From NCBI GenBank assembly GCA_027858855.1, contig JAQIBV010000027.1:1-51692 (forward strand): DNA of 51,692 bases, written 5' to 3'. Below are positions 28,301-36,721 of this stretch, one piece after another (the first letter of the stretch is position 1; the number at the start of each line of letters is the position of its first letter). A program made the position numbers and the translations under genes. Below the pieces are notes generated by a model, which did no database searches, was not told where the DNA came from, and saw only the letters and a program-made list of their open reading frames with translations. The DNA comes from Spirochaetota bacterium (GTDB taxonomy: Bacteria > Spirochaetota > UBA4802 > JAFGJZ01).

Positions 28301-28567
28301 CTATCTGAATATTTTTTTGATAGTCGGTAAAAACCTGGGGTTAACCAGTTCTCCTAGAGCTGCTTCGTCGCTTATGGTACCATCGGTAGGTGTTATGGTG
28401 CAGTTTCGGGAAATTATCTGATAAAGAGTACTGCAGTTGTTTACACATTCACTCTTTCCATTAACCTCCGCACATGACTGATAACAGATTTCGGTTGTAC
28501 CCAGCTGATAAGCTACAATCAACAGGATCGCAACACAAAGAGCAGATATATAGTATTTTTTAGCCAT
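28301..28567 (-). CDS. Small secreted cysteine-rich protein, 88 aa
   Basis: Not recognised. The N-terminus MAKKYYISALCVAILLIVA is a lysine-led hydrophobic segment like a signal peptide or anchor. The remainder has five cysteines (ICYQSC, SECVNNC, RNC) consistent with disulfides in the periplasm, and no known domain. It is antisense-oriented between hisC and the histidinol phosphatase, with no strong ribosome site. The hydrophobic leader and clustered Cys make a real gene more likely than chance. Confidence 0.5.
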   Translation of the reverse strand: MAKKYYISALCVAILLIVAYQLGTTEICYQSCAEVNGKSECVNNCSTLYQIISRNCTITPTDGTISDEAALGELVNPRFLPTIKKIFR

Positions 28568-28634
28568 AATCTTGTTGACGCCTCAATAAAACTAACCTGA
28601 TAAATAAAACAATTATTAATTTACGGATTATGCA

Positions 28635-29432
28635 ATGAAAAAATATGACTACCATGTTCACGGCACATACAGTAGCGACAGCTCTCTTTCATATAGCGAG
28701 CTTATAGGCAAAGCAGTTACAGAGGGGTACACCCAGATTGCGTTCACCGACCACTTCGACTATCTGCCATCAGAGGCAATCGAATATGGAATTCCCTCAT
28801 ATGTTGAATACATCAACTCTATTGAACGAATTCAAGCTTTACACAAAGAATCTATCTCGATTCTTGCTGGTGTAGAAATAGGTGAATTTCATCGAGTCAA
28901 CGCCTACACTCTCCCCATGTTCCAACACCGTAAGCCTGACCTTGTAATCGGCTCTATACACGTTCTTCCTGATGGTTTTAATGTGTCAGTCCCCTTCAAT
29001 GAAACCATGTCAAAAAAACAGATAATCGACTACTACACCGAGAATCTTGCAATGGTTGAAGAGAGCCCGATTAACATCCTCGGACACCTTGGTATACATA
29101 AACGCTACATGACGGAAACACCTGACGAAACTTATGCAGAAACGATTGTCGATAAAATTTTAGATATCATCATTAAAAGGGATATTGCACTTGAAGTCAA
29201 CTATTCCCCATTTCGCAAGCCTTATGGTAAGTTTCTTGCTGAACCCTCTGTTGTATATCGGTATCTAGAAAAAGGCGGCCGGCTTATAACCATAGGCTCC
29301 GACTCTCACTCAATAGATAATTTTAACGATTACTACAATAAAACGATAGAGGAGCTTATAGACTGCAATTGCCATGAAATCGCTGTAATCACCCCTCGAG
29401 GCTGGGAAACGTCTCCTATTTCAGAGAAATGA
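28635..29432 (+). CDS. hisK: PHP-domain histidinol-phosphatase
   Basis: A 265-residue protein of the HisJ/HisK type. It shows the metal-site DYHVHGTYSSDS at the N-terminus, FTDHFDYLP, the central LAGVEIGEF, LVIGSIHVL and LGHLGIHKRY, and the C-terminal GSDSHSIDNF. Together these supply the trinuclear metal ligands of PHP phosphoesterases. It dephosphorylates histidinol phosphate, the step after HisC. The neighbourhood with hisC supports histidine biosynthesis over other PHP functions. Confidence 0.82.
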   Translation: MKKYDYHVHGTYSSDSSLSYSELIGKAVTEGYTQIAFTDHFDYLPSEAIEYGIPSYVEYINSIERIQALHKESISILAGVEIGEFHRVNAYTLPMFQHRKPDLVIGSIHVLPDGFNVSVPFNETMSKKQIIDYYTENLAMVEESPINILGHLGIHKRYMTETPDETYAETIVDKILDIIIKRDIALEVNYSPFRKPYGKFLAEPSVVYRYLEKGGRLITIGSDSHSIDNFNDYYNKTIEELIDCNCHEIAVITPRGWETSPISEK

Positions 29433-29492
29433 ATATTACCTTAATCTAAAAAACAGACCGACCTTTTTTCACCCAAACTTTTTAGTTGCAAC

Positions 29493-29518
29493 AAGCCTTC
29501 TGCCGACTTAGAAGGCTT
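29493..29518 (+). terminator. Terminator after the histidinol phosphatase gene
   Basis: Perfect 9-bp arms AAGCCTTCT/AGAAGGCTT around an 8-nt loop, followed by a T-rich but broken tail (TGCTCTCTTT). It lies 60 nt past the phosphatase stop and also faces the 3' end of capA, so it may serve both directions. Confidence 0.55.
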
Positions 29519-29578
29519 TGCTCTCTTTACCGATACAAATAAAAATAACCCTAAATCAAATATTTATTGCAACACCCG

Positions 29579-30715
29579 CTACTTATCTATCACAACATTA
29601 GAAGGTAAAGCGCCCTTAAACAGTGTCAACTTGACAGCTTCCTCCTGCGCTTTATAATAACGGCTCAATTTTTTATCTGCCGCACTCTCCTTAATCAAAT
29701 CCTTCAAAGGTACAGTCTGAATATTCTTATAAGCCACACCGTCTTTCTTAACAAACTCGTGTACGCTGTGTACAGGCACAACAGTAAAAGTATCAACAAT
29801 GTCGGTTCGGTTCCTTTTCAGGTTAACCTTTATGATTGCAGAACTTTTAATACTGATACTCTTAGCGGTTTTCCGTATAGCAACCGATCGTGTCTGATCA
29901 GAAATAAAGTTACCAAGACTGTAAAAAATCTCAGTTTTTCGTCCATCTTTTGTTGTATAGGTCTCCATAGACTGAAGCATGTGAGGATGGTGACCGATTA
30001 TCAGATCGACTCCTGCATCTAAATATTCCTGAAACAGCAAACGATCCGAATTGCGAGGTTCAAGGACATACTCAACACCGGTATGGATCTGCATTATTAC
30101 ATAATCAGATCTTTTTTTCATTGAAGCTATATCTGCAAGCACCCGTTTTTTCTGATATATCCAGTTAATATGAAAAGTGTCGCTGTTATTAAGACCGGGA
30201 TAATTTACAAGTCCGGCATAGGCCATCATCCCAACTGTTATTCCATTTATTTTTGTAGTATATCCGGTACGTGTCGACTCCATTGACCTGCCGACGCCAA
30301 GATAGGGAATAGAATATTTTTCAAGAAAACCGATAGTGTCAAAAAGGCCCTGATGCCCCTGATCCAGTATATGATTGTTAGCCAGAACAAGAATATCAAA
30401 GCCGGCCTTTTTCATTGCCGGAATTGTGCCTTTGGGTGCATTGAAAATAATTCCACGGGATTTAAATGGAGGAGATACAGGAAACTCCATATTACCACTC
30501 ATAAAATCTACACTCTTTAATTCGGGAGCGATTCGTTCAAACAGATGATCAAACCCGTTTATAGAAGCACACTTCTTTACACGAATATGCATCATAATAT
30601 CACCGGTAAAACCTATAGTCGCCTCGTTAGCACCAAAAAAAGCATTTCCTGTTGTGTGAACGAACAGAATAGTTGAAACAACCAAAATTGTAACTATCAG
30701 ACCATATTTTCTCAT
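29579..30715 (-). CDS. CapA/PgsA-family metallophosphatase-like exported protein
   Basis: A protein of about 378 residues with an N-terminal signal/anchor (MRKYGLIVTILVVSTILF). It then shows the CapA family motifs IGFTGDIMMH, NMEFPV, LANNHILDQG, IMQIHTGVEY and GHHPHMLQ, which supply the metal ligands of a calcineurin-like fold. Homologues take part in poly-gamma-glutamate or cell-surface polymer handling; without pgsBC genes nearby the role is unassigned. The frame runs 22 codons further up, but the ATG at 30715 after GTAGG is preferred. It is last in the argH unit. Confidence 0.85.
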   Translation of the reverse strand: MRKYGLIVTILVVSTILFVHTTGNAFFGANEATIGFTGDIMMHIRVKKCASINGFDHLFERIAPELKSVDFMSGNMEFPVSPPFKSRGIIFNAPKGTIPAMKKAGFDILVLANNHILDQGHQGLFDTIGFLEKYSIPYLGVGRSMESTRTGYTTKINGITVGMMAYAGLVNYPGLNNSDTFHINWIYQKKRVLADIASMKKRSDYVIMQIHTGVEYVLEPRNSDRLLFQEYLDAGVDLIIGHHPHMLQSMETYTTKDGRKTEIFYSLGNFISDQTRSVAIRKTAKSISIKSSAIIKVNLKRNRTDIVDTFTVVPVHSVHEFVKKDGVAYKNIQTVPLKDLIKESAADKKLSRYYKAQEEAVKLTLFKGALPSNVVIDK

Positions 30716-30746
30716 TAACCTACCCCAAATTATTGTGTTCACTGAA

Positions 30747-31313
30747 TTACCAGTTGAACATGTAATAAACTCCACCGCCAATCAACACCACAGCGCAAAT
30801 ATAATAAAATAACATCGGAGTCGTAAAAAAACGTCGTTTCACTAATGTACAGTACTCTTCGTATCGCTCGCCAAAGCGCTTTTTCAATACATAGGTATCC
30901 TCAACATAACTGGCAATAATCTGGAAAAAAATCAATGCCATCAAAAAAATCAGACCATACAACGTACGTAAAGAGATGAAAAGTCCAAGCTCAATAATCA
31001 TGAAGGCACCATAAAGGGGATGACGAATTTTTCCAAACTCGCCATCGTTCAGGTCATCAAGATTCGACAAATGCCCTTTTTCAGAAAGTGACGCTAACCT
31101 TATAACACCATGGCAAAAGACCCACAGCCCGAAAGTAAAGAAGAGCATATCAAACATTGGAACGGAATAGTTATAGATGTCAAACGTCAAATCAAGCTGA
31201 CGATAGAGAGTCAAATCGGGCAAAATAGGCAAAACACTCTTTAGAAGTGTGTAAAAAACAAAATAGAAGATAACAGCTCCGAAAACTGTAAAAATGCTGT
31301 TTATAAATCTCAT
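30747..31313 (-). CDS. Isoprenylcysteine carboxyl methyltransferase-like membrane protein
   Basis: A 188-residue polytopic protein with about five hydrophobic helices. It has the ICMT/phospholipid methyltransferase C-terminal signature: FGKIRHPLYGAFM, a helix pair and then EDTYVLKKRFGERYEEYC. The RHP and E...Y...FG..Y motifs bind S-adenosylmethionine. The substrate in bacteria is generally unknown (lipid or small thiol). Its start overlaps the argH stop by 4 bp, so the two are translationally coupled, although no functional link to arginine synthesis is evident. Confidence 0.78.
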   Translation of the reverse strand: MRFINSIFTVFGAVIFYFVFYTLLKSVLPILPDLTLYRQLDLTFDIYNYSVPMFDMLFFTFGLWVFCHGVIRLASLSEKGHLSNLDDLNDGEFGKIRHPLYGAFMIIELGLFISLRTLYGLIFLMALIFFQIIASYVEDTYVLKKRFGERYEEYCTLVKRRFFTTPMLFYYICAVVLIGGGVYYMFNW

Positions 31314-32689
31314 TCAACAATCTCCCTGATAGACGAAATTTGTTTCATAACCTGCTCGACGGAGGTGCTGCCCTCAGAAAGTTTGCGCTCAGTTGAACCG
31401 GCCGGATTCAGGTACTCCAGAACATCCTCTTCGAATACCAGTGAGAACTTCTTTAGTTCATCAAGAGTCAGCGAATAAAAATTACATTTTTCTTTCTCAC
31501 AATAACCAACAAGTGAACCTACTATTTCATGTGATGTTCGAAATGGAACCCCTCTTGATGCCAGGTAATCTGCAACATCAGTAGCGGTTGAGAAGTTTGC
31601 GCCAAGAGTCTGGCTCATACGCTCTTTATTAAACACGATCTCGTCAAACATTGCTATCATGCCTTCAAGCGACAAATGAACTGTGTCCATAGAATCGAAA
31701 AGTGGTTCTTTGTCCTCCTGCATGTCGCGGTTATAGGTAAGAGGCAACCCCTTCATTACAGTAAGAAGTGATACCAAGTTGCCGGTAAGACGCCCGCTTT
31801 TACCACGGATCAGCTCGGCTAGATCAGGATTCTTTTTTTGCGGCATTATCGAAGAGCCGGTCGTAACCGTATCTGAAAGAGTAATATAGTTAAATTCATA
31901 GGAGGACCATAACACCAGCTCTTCACACATACGGGATAGGTGCACGCCTAAAAGAGAGGATGCATAAAGAACATCAGCAATATAGTCACGGTCGGCAACC
32001 GTATCCATCGAGTTGGGTGTTATGCCAGCAAAACCCAGTTTTTGAGCTAAAAATTGTCGATCATTCTTGTAATTAACTCCAGCCAGAGCCCCCACTCCCA
32101 GCGGACAAAGGTTATGGGTTTCGCGGAAGGTTTTGAACCGGTTAAGATCCCGCACCAGCGCCCAGGCATGCGCCAACAGGTGATGAGATAATCGAACCGG
32201 TTGAGCAATCTGCATATGAGTATATCCAGCCAGAACCGTGTCCTTCTGTTCTTCAGCATGTTCAGTTAAACGGATTATGAATTGTTTAAGTAGGCCTTCA
32301 ACTTTACCAACTTCTTCGCGAATATAGAGTCGTGTATCAACAGCAATCTGATCATTTCTTGAACGTGCAGTGTGAAGTTTTTTTCCGGCATCACCGATCT
32401 TTTCGGTTAATCGAGCCTCTATGTTCATGTGAATATCTTCGTATTCACTGTGAAACTCAAACTCTCCTGATTCTATCTCTATTTCAATCTCAGAGAGCCC
32501 CTTCAAGACAGCATCCAGCTCTTCTTGCGTTAAAATTCCCATATTACAGAGCATTTCGGCATGGGCTTTTGACCCGCGGATATCATGTCGGTAAAGACGT
32601 GAATCGTAATGAACCGACATAGAGAGCCGTTCTGTTACATCAGAATTTTTTTCACTAAAGCGCCCACCCCACATCTTCTTTACTGCCAT
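31310..32689 (-). CDS. argH: Argininosuccinate lyase
   Basis: A 459-residue fumarase/aspartase-superfamily enzyme splitting argininosuccinate into arginine and fumarate, the last step of arginine synthesis. The signature loop GSSIMPQKKNPD is intact, as are LHTARSRNDQIAVD and TVADRDY. The N-terminal KKMWGGRFSEK is standard, and GGGTG stands before the ATG. argF and argG are not in the window. It leads a three-gene unit with a methyltransferase and capA. Confidence 0.96.
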   Translation of the reverse strand: MAVKKMWGGRFSEKNSDVTERLSMSVHYDSRLYRHDIRGSKAHAEMLCNMGILTQEELDAVLKGLSEIEIEIESGEFEFHSEYEDIHMNIEARLTEKIGDAGKKLHTARSRNDQIAVDTRLYIREEVGKVEGLLKQFIIRLTEHAEEQKDTVLAGYTHMQIAQPVRLSHHLLAHAWALVRDLNRFKTFRETHNLCPLGVGALAGVNYKNDRQFLAQKLGFAGITPNSMDTVADRDYIADVLYASSLLGVHLSRMCEELVLWSSYEFNYITLSDTVTTGSSIMPQKKNPDLAELIRGKSGRLTGNLVSLLTVMKGLPLTYNRDMQEDKEPLFDSMDTVHLSLEGMIAMFDEIVFNKERMSQTLGANFSTATDVADYLASRGVPFRTSHEIVGSLVGYCEKEKCNFYSLTLDELKKFSLVFEEDVLEYLNPAGSTERKLSEGSTSVEQVMKQISSIREIVE

Positions 32690-33059
32690 ACTACACCCCT
32701 TCCCGAAACGGATTATTTATCTGTTTATAACGGCTATTTGCTGAATATTTCAAAATCTAACTTTATGGAGAAATTTCTAAAAAAATCAATCTGCTACTGA
32801 TTACTACAATTAAATATTATCTGAACTAAGCCCTTCTGAACTGCTTCGCTGAAACATTAGATCTATATTACAATCGGTACGGCAAGACCACTGTTAACTA
32901 CTATGAAAAAACAGTCCGTTTTGTAAATAAATAAACTTGATATTACAATTCACTATCGTTATAGTGAATTATTCTTTGAGTTCAAATAGTTTTCCTTCAC
33001 CCCAGGTGGGGAAAAAAAATACAAGCTAGGTTACGAATAACGGAAAAATTGAGGTAAAC
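32690..33059. other. Divergent intergenic region argH / PilZ gene
   Basis: No gene is seen. The notable element is the 24-bp perfect palindrome at 32947-32970. A 'CCCCAGGTGGGG'-like GC island at 33000-33012 (perfect CCCC-ACCTGG-GGGG style dyad with centre AGGT) lies about 50 bp before the PilZ gene. Confidence 0.4.
32947..32970. promoter_or_regulatory. 24-bp perfect inverted repeat, operator candidate
   Basis: AATTCACTAT and ATAGTGAATT are exact complements around CGTT. The stem is AT-rich with no T-run on either side, so an intrinsic terminator is unlikely; a dimeric repressor site about 90 bp before the PilZ gene and 260 bp before argH fits better. Confidence 0.45.
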
Positions 33060-33416
33060 ATGGCGGATAAAAGGCATCACATACGAGTAACTCCGGCTAC
33101 TGAAACCCCTGTAGAAATTCAAATTATGGGTAAAGGATTTTTAGACATTATTTTTGCGAAAGATATCAGCACACAGGGGATTGGAATAGAAGTTCCTCAT
33201 AAGTTTGAAGGTTCAGATATCGATTTTCCTATTGAACTGATTATAACCATTCCCCCAAACGACTGCTTTAAGGCAAACGGCATAATTAAGCATAGCAATA
33301 TTGAGCAAACTAGCAGGGGAATATTCGGAGTACAGTTTAGCTCCATACAGAAGGGTTATGAAAAGGTACTAAAACGCTATATTGATGAGCGCATCAAAGC
33401 AGGCGCATCTGTTTAA
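33060..33416 (+). CDS. PilZ-domain c-di-GMP-binding protein
   Basis: A 118-residue, single-domain PilZ protein. The two binding motifs are intact: RxxxR at R5-R9 (KRHHIR) and DxSxxG at D35-G40 (DISTQG), separated by the normal distance. Such proteins act as cyclic-di-GMP effectors on motility, polysaccharide or surface traits. It sits tail to tail with the gene following fliD, so an effect on flagella is plausible but not shown. The ribosome site is GAGG, 6 nt before the ATG. Confidence 0.85.
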   Translation: MADKRHHIRVTPATETPVEIQIMGKGFLDIIFAKDISTQGIGIEVPHKFEGSDIDFPIELIITIPPNDCFKANGIIKHSNIEQTSRGIFGVQFSSIQKGYEKVLKRYIDERIKAGASV

Positions 33417-33449
33417 AGCGGTAACCTAGGTAGCCCCAATCCGCTTTAA
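33413..33449. terminator. Hairpin shared by two convergent gene ends
   Basis: TTAAAGCGG and CCGCTTTAA form a 9-bp perfect stem with a 19-nt loop that spans both the PilZ stop codon and the opposing gene's stop codon. It has no long T-run on either side. The position between convergent ends suggests a bidirectional transcript-end structure. Confidence 0.45.
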
Positions 33450-34445
33450 CAGTTCATCGATAAAATCAGGAACGCTCTCGAGTGCCGGTTTCAGCTCATA
33501 CTCAAGAATATCTGAAGCCGAAATAATATCATCGCTCTCCATTACATCAACAATTTCGGCAAGCAACTCATTTATCTGCCTATTCTTCTCTGAAATCGAG
33601 ACACCATCTACCACCAGATCTTCTGGATCAATGCTGAAAACAGGAGCGCTCTGAATTGAAGTGCGCGAATAGGTATACATAAAATCCAAGAACGGGTGCA
33701 TCAGACTCGACGCCTCCTCATCCTTTCCGCTCTGAAACGCCTCAGATATCTTTTCAAGATTTTCCAGCTGATCAGGCAACTTCTCTTTCGATTCGATGAG
33801 GGATTTTATCAGCGCATCCGGCGAGTCGATACTACGAACAACCATATCCTTTATATTATCTGAAAGCATTGCCATCTTGAAAATACCCTTAAACAGAGTA
33901 AAAAGCTGCTTCTGCTCATCAAGCAGAGCAATAATCTTGGTAGTATCATCATCTCCGGCTGCTGTTTGCAAATTAGATGTAAGAACAGTAATATCTGCAA
34001 GATATTCAGCTACAGTTCTGTCCATGTGCTTAATATCTTTCATGTCAAGATCAAGCATCGAAAAAACCGAAGTCGTTACATCAATCAACCAGTCAATACC
34101 CGAAAAAAATGAATCCAAGTCAGAGCTACTGAAACAGTCGGCACTGTTACACTCATTTATATACTCAACTATTCTGTCACAATAGGCAATTCCCTCATTC
34201 AAGGACGAAATCACCAGATCAGCTCGTGACTGAATACTAAGATCACAAACTTCAATAGAATCAAGCGTAATATCGGGAAGATCATTGCCGGAATAGAAGA
34301 CATCATCTACAAGCATACCTGTAAATATCAAATCCCTCTTAGCAGCCCAGACCGACATCGACTCTCTGATGTCCTTAACAGTTTTCTCATTTTCAAATTC
34401 AAAGTCTACAACTTGTCCATTCATCAATAATTCCATAGAAAACAT
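33426..34445 (-). CDS. Hypothetical acidic protein downstream of fliD
   Basis: Not recognised. A protein of 339 residues, strongly acidic and almost wholly helical by appearance after a small beta-rich N-terminus (~1-70), with no signal peptide or membrane helix. It lies 34 bp after fliD, the position normally held by the flagellar chaperone gene fliS, so a cytoplasmic partner or chaperone of FliD or flagellin is a fair inference. The first ATG is only 2 nt from AGGAG; the ATG at 34436 is an alternative start. Confidence 0.65.
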   Translation of the reverse strand: MFSMELLMNGQVVDFEFENEKTVKDIRESMSVWAAKRDLIFTGMLVDDVFYSGNDLPDITLDSIEVCDLSIQSRADLVISSLNEGIAYCDRIVEYINECNSADCFSSSDLDSFFSGIDWLIDVTTSVFSMLDLDMKDIKHMDRTVAEYLADITVLTSNLQTAAGDDDTTKIIALLDEQKQLFTLFKGIFKMAMLSDNIKDMVVRSIDSPDALIKSLIESKEKLPDQLENLEKISEAFQSGKDEEASSLMHPFLDFMYTYSRTSIQSAPVFSIDPEDLVVDGVSISEKNRQINELLAEIVDVMESDDIISASDILEYELKPALESVPDFIDELLKRIGAT

Positions 34446-34479
34446 CTCTCCTGCATTACTTTACAAATTAACTAAGCGG

Positions 34480-36498
34480 TTACTGACCACCCTGTTGGGA
34501 TTTCATCCAGTTCGATTGCGACTTGGAACCGGAAATACTCATTTCCATATTCGCAAACTTTCTGCGAAGCTTATCTTCATAACTTTTCAGATGCCTTTCA
34601 AGTTTTTCAATACGCTCATTAGCTCGTTCCAGGGAATCATCCTGCAGGGTAATCTTAGCCGCAAGAATACTCTTTCCAGGCATGATATAAGGTCGCAACT
34701 TGTTTTTCATTGTGTAGGCAAAACCGTTATCAATTCTATTGTCTCCATCTGTATCGGATCCAAAAAGCAGTTGAACCCCTTCTGGATTCTCCATAATAGA
34801 AGTACGAAGCTTGCTATCATCAATGACGATCTTACCCTGTTTTATGGTCTCCCATGATGCGTTGATTTCACCGGTTGAAACACCAATTTGAGAAAGAAGA
34901 CGTATCGGATTATCAGCCCGTGATGGGTAGGCTGAACTCACAGTCTGTTTCAAGGAGTTTTCAAGCTGAATAATAGTCATGTCTCCAACGAAAGGACCAC
35001 TTTCTCTCTTTGTTTTTTTATAGTCGTTTTTGCGATCAGTCATGCCGGCTTTAGTCATAAGCGAATTATAATCCAAGTACGCATTATAGACTTCTGCAAA
35101 CTTTTTAATTTTTTCAACTGACTTATCTATATCATTATCAATTGTTATCTCTACTGCATCTTCTGGGTCGGACCGAAGCAATGAAAGAGTTACTCCCGCA
35201 ATAACATCATTTATACCATCATTAGTTTCACGTTCAAGCTCGATATCATCAATTTTCAAACGCGCATTACGGGCTTCCGTTACAGTATTCTTAGGTCGCA
35301 ACTCTTTGGTTGCATCCAGAGGAGTAACAAAAGCAGCATCCTTGAATGTCACCTCACCACTGTTTGAATAAAAGATAACCTGTTCTATACGCTTTCCTTC
35401 AAACTTCTCTCCAATTGGTATCTCTTGCTTGTCCTTTACATCTTTTGAGATTTTGAAGAGCTCTTCTTTACGAACCTCATCTTCACGATATACGATACCA
35501 ACACCAAGCACATCATCAGTATCAACTACACGTTCGGGTTTGTGAATAGGCCGTTCACGTGAAACATTGTATCCCTCAATCTCGATGCCCTTGATTGTTG
35601 TCGACTCTGTCGGGCCAGTCTCTACTTTGAAAGGTAAGGATTTAAACTCATCTTCCTCCTTTTCCGGTTCTTCAAAAAGTGTCTTGAACTCAAGGAGCGA
35701 ATTTTCTTTTACTTCAAATGGAGTCGCTAGATTATACTCGCGCCATAAAACACCGGAAAAAGTAACTGCACTACCGTCAGGCTGAACAGATAACGACCCA
35801 TCTTCCTCATATGGTCTACTTGTACCCGCATAATCAAGAAAGTATGTAGAATCAAAAACCAAATTAATCTGATCACGTTCATCTTCCCTGTAACCGTCAC
35901 TAAGACCTACATCTTTTAAGAATGGAAGGTCGCCGCTAATTCGCATTTCTCCCTTCTTTCCGGGAATCTTCGATTCAAGAACAAGCACCTGCTCGTCAGC
36001 TGTAATATTTACTACAATGGCTGTTAACTGTTCTTCACTGCTCTCATTAAGCTGTTCAGCCAGTTTCTCAAGTGTGCCCCCCCTAAAACGTAGAGAGGAC
36101 TCTTCATCATTAACAGAAATTCTGATTACACCAGCACTGAGCTTTTTATCTTTTTTTATATTGTCGGAGGTTATTTTGTGAGTACCTGCAAGCTGCAATA
36201 CGGTAATATAATTTGTTCCTTTTTTAGCCATTTTTGTAGCAACGGCATCCACCATTTCGGGTCGTGAAGAGATAGCCTTTTTATCATCATATGAGGCACG
36301 GAAGCCATAGAGATCCTTAACAGCCTTCTCAATATCTTTAAGATGGGTCTCAAGATTCTGAAGAGCACCCTTCTTTTGACGAAAAACATTTTTTTCGCCC
36401 TCAATTTTTTTTATCGGTTGTGCCTCAACCTCAACAAGTTTGGTAATTATCGAATCAGTATCAATACCTGACGCCATTCCACCCATTGTAATAGGCAT
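34480..36498 (-). CDS. fliD: Flagellar filament cap protein FliD (HAP2)
   Basis: A protein of about 672 residues. The N-terminal GMASGIDTDSIITKLVEVEAQP is the FliD_N signature. A central variable region of about 350 residues carries acidic stretches, and the C-terminal FliD_C part (GINDVIAGVTLSLL, then RIEKLERHLKSYEDKLRRKFANME) is present. It caps the growing filament and helps flagellin fold. The ATG at 36498 with GGAGG is preferred over the upstream extension. The sequence, with VEAQPIKKIE in helix one, recalls Leptospira FliD. The flagellum could be periplasmic if the host is a spirochaete. Confidence 0.9.
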   Translation of the reverse strand: MPITMGGMASGIDTDSIITKLVEVEAQPIKKIEGEKNVFRQKKGALQNLETHLKDIEKAVKDLYGFRASYDDKKAISSRPEMVDAVATKMAKKGTNYITVLQLAGTHKITSDNIKKDKKLSAGVIRISVNDEESSLRFRGGTLEKLAEQLNESSEEQLTAIVVNITADEQVLVLESKIPGKKGEMRISGDLPFLKDVGLSDGYREDERDQINLVFDSTYFLDYAGTSRPYEEDGSLSVQPDGSAVTFSGVLWREYNLATPFEVKENSLLEFKTLFEEPEKEEDEFKSLPFKVETGPTESTTIKGIEIEGYNVSRERPIHKPERVVDTDDVLGVGIVYREDEVRKEELFKISKDVKDKQEIPIGEKFEGKRIEQVIFYSNSGEVTFKDAAFVTPLDATKELRPKNTVTEARNARLKIDDIELERETNDGINDVIAGVTLSLLRSDPEDAVEITIDNDIDKSVEKIKKFAEVYNAYLDYNSLMTKAGMTDRKNDYKKTKRESGPFVGDMTIIQLENSLKQTVSSAYPSRADNPIRLLSQIGVSTGEINASWETIKQGKIVIDDSKLRTSIMENPEGVQLLFGSDTDGDNRIDNGFAYTMKNKLRPYIMPGKSILAAKITLQDDSLERANERIEKLERHLKSYEDKLRRKFANMEMSISGSKSQSNWMKSQQGGQ

Positions 36499-36721
36499 TT
36501 TGCACCTCCGTAAATAAAGATTGTACACATATTATGTCTACTAGTACGGGTATCGGCAATAACTTTATTTACATTAGCATATTATCCTCATTTTTCCTGT
36601 TTTTATGTCTCTTTACCAGAGCTTCTTAAAGTATTTAAAGCTTAAAAATGTTCTTTACAGAGGCGCTCTAAAACTATTTTTAATTATCATAATCGATATT
36701 CCATATTTTGAGGTTACAGCA

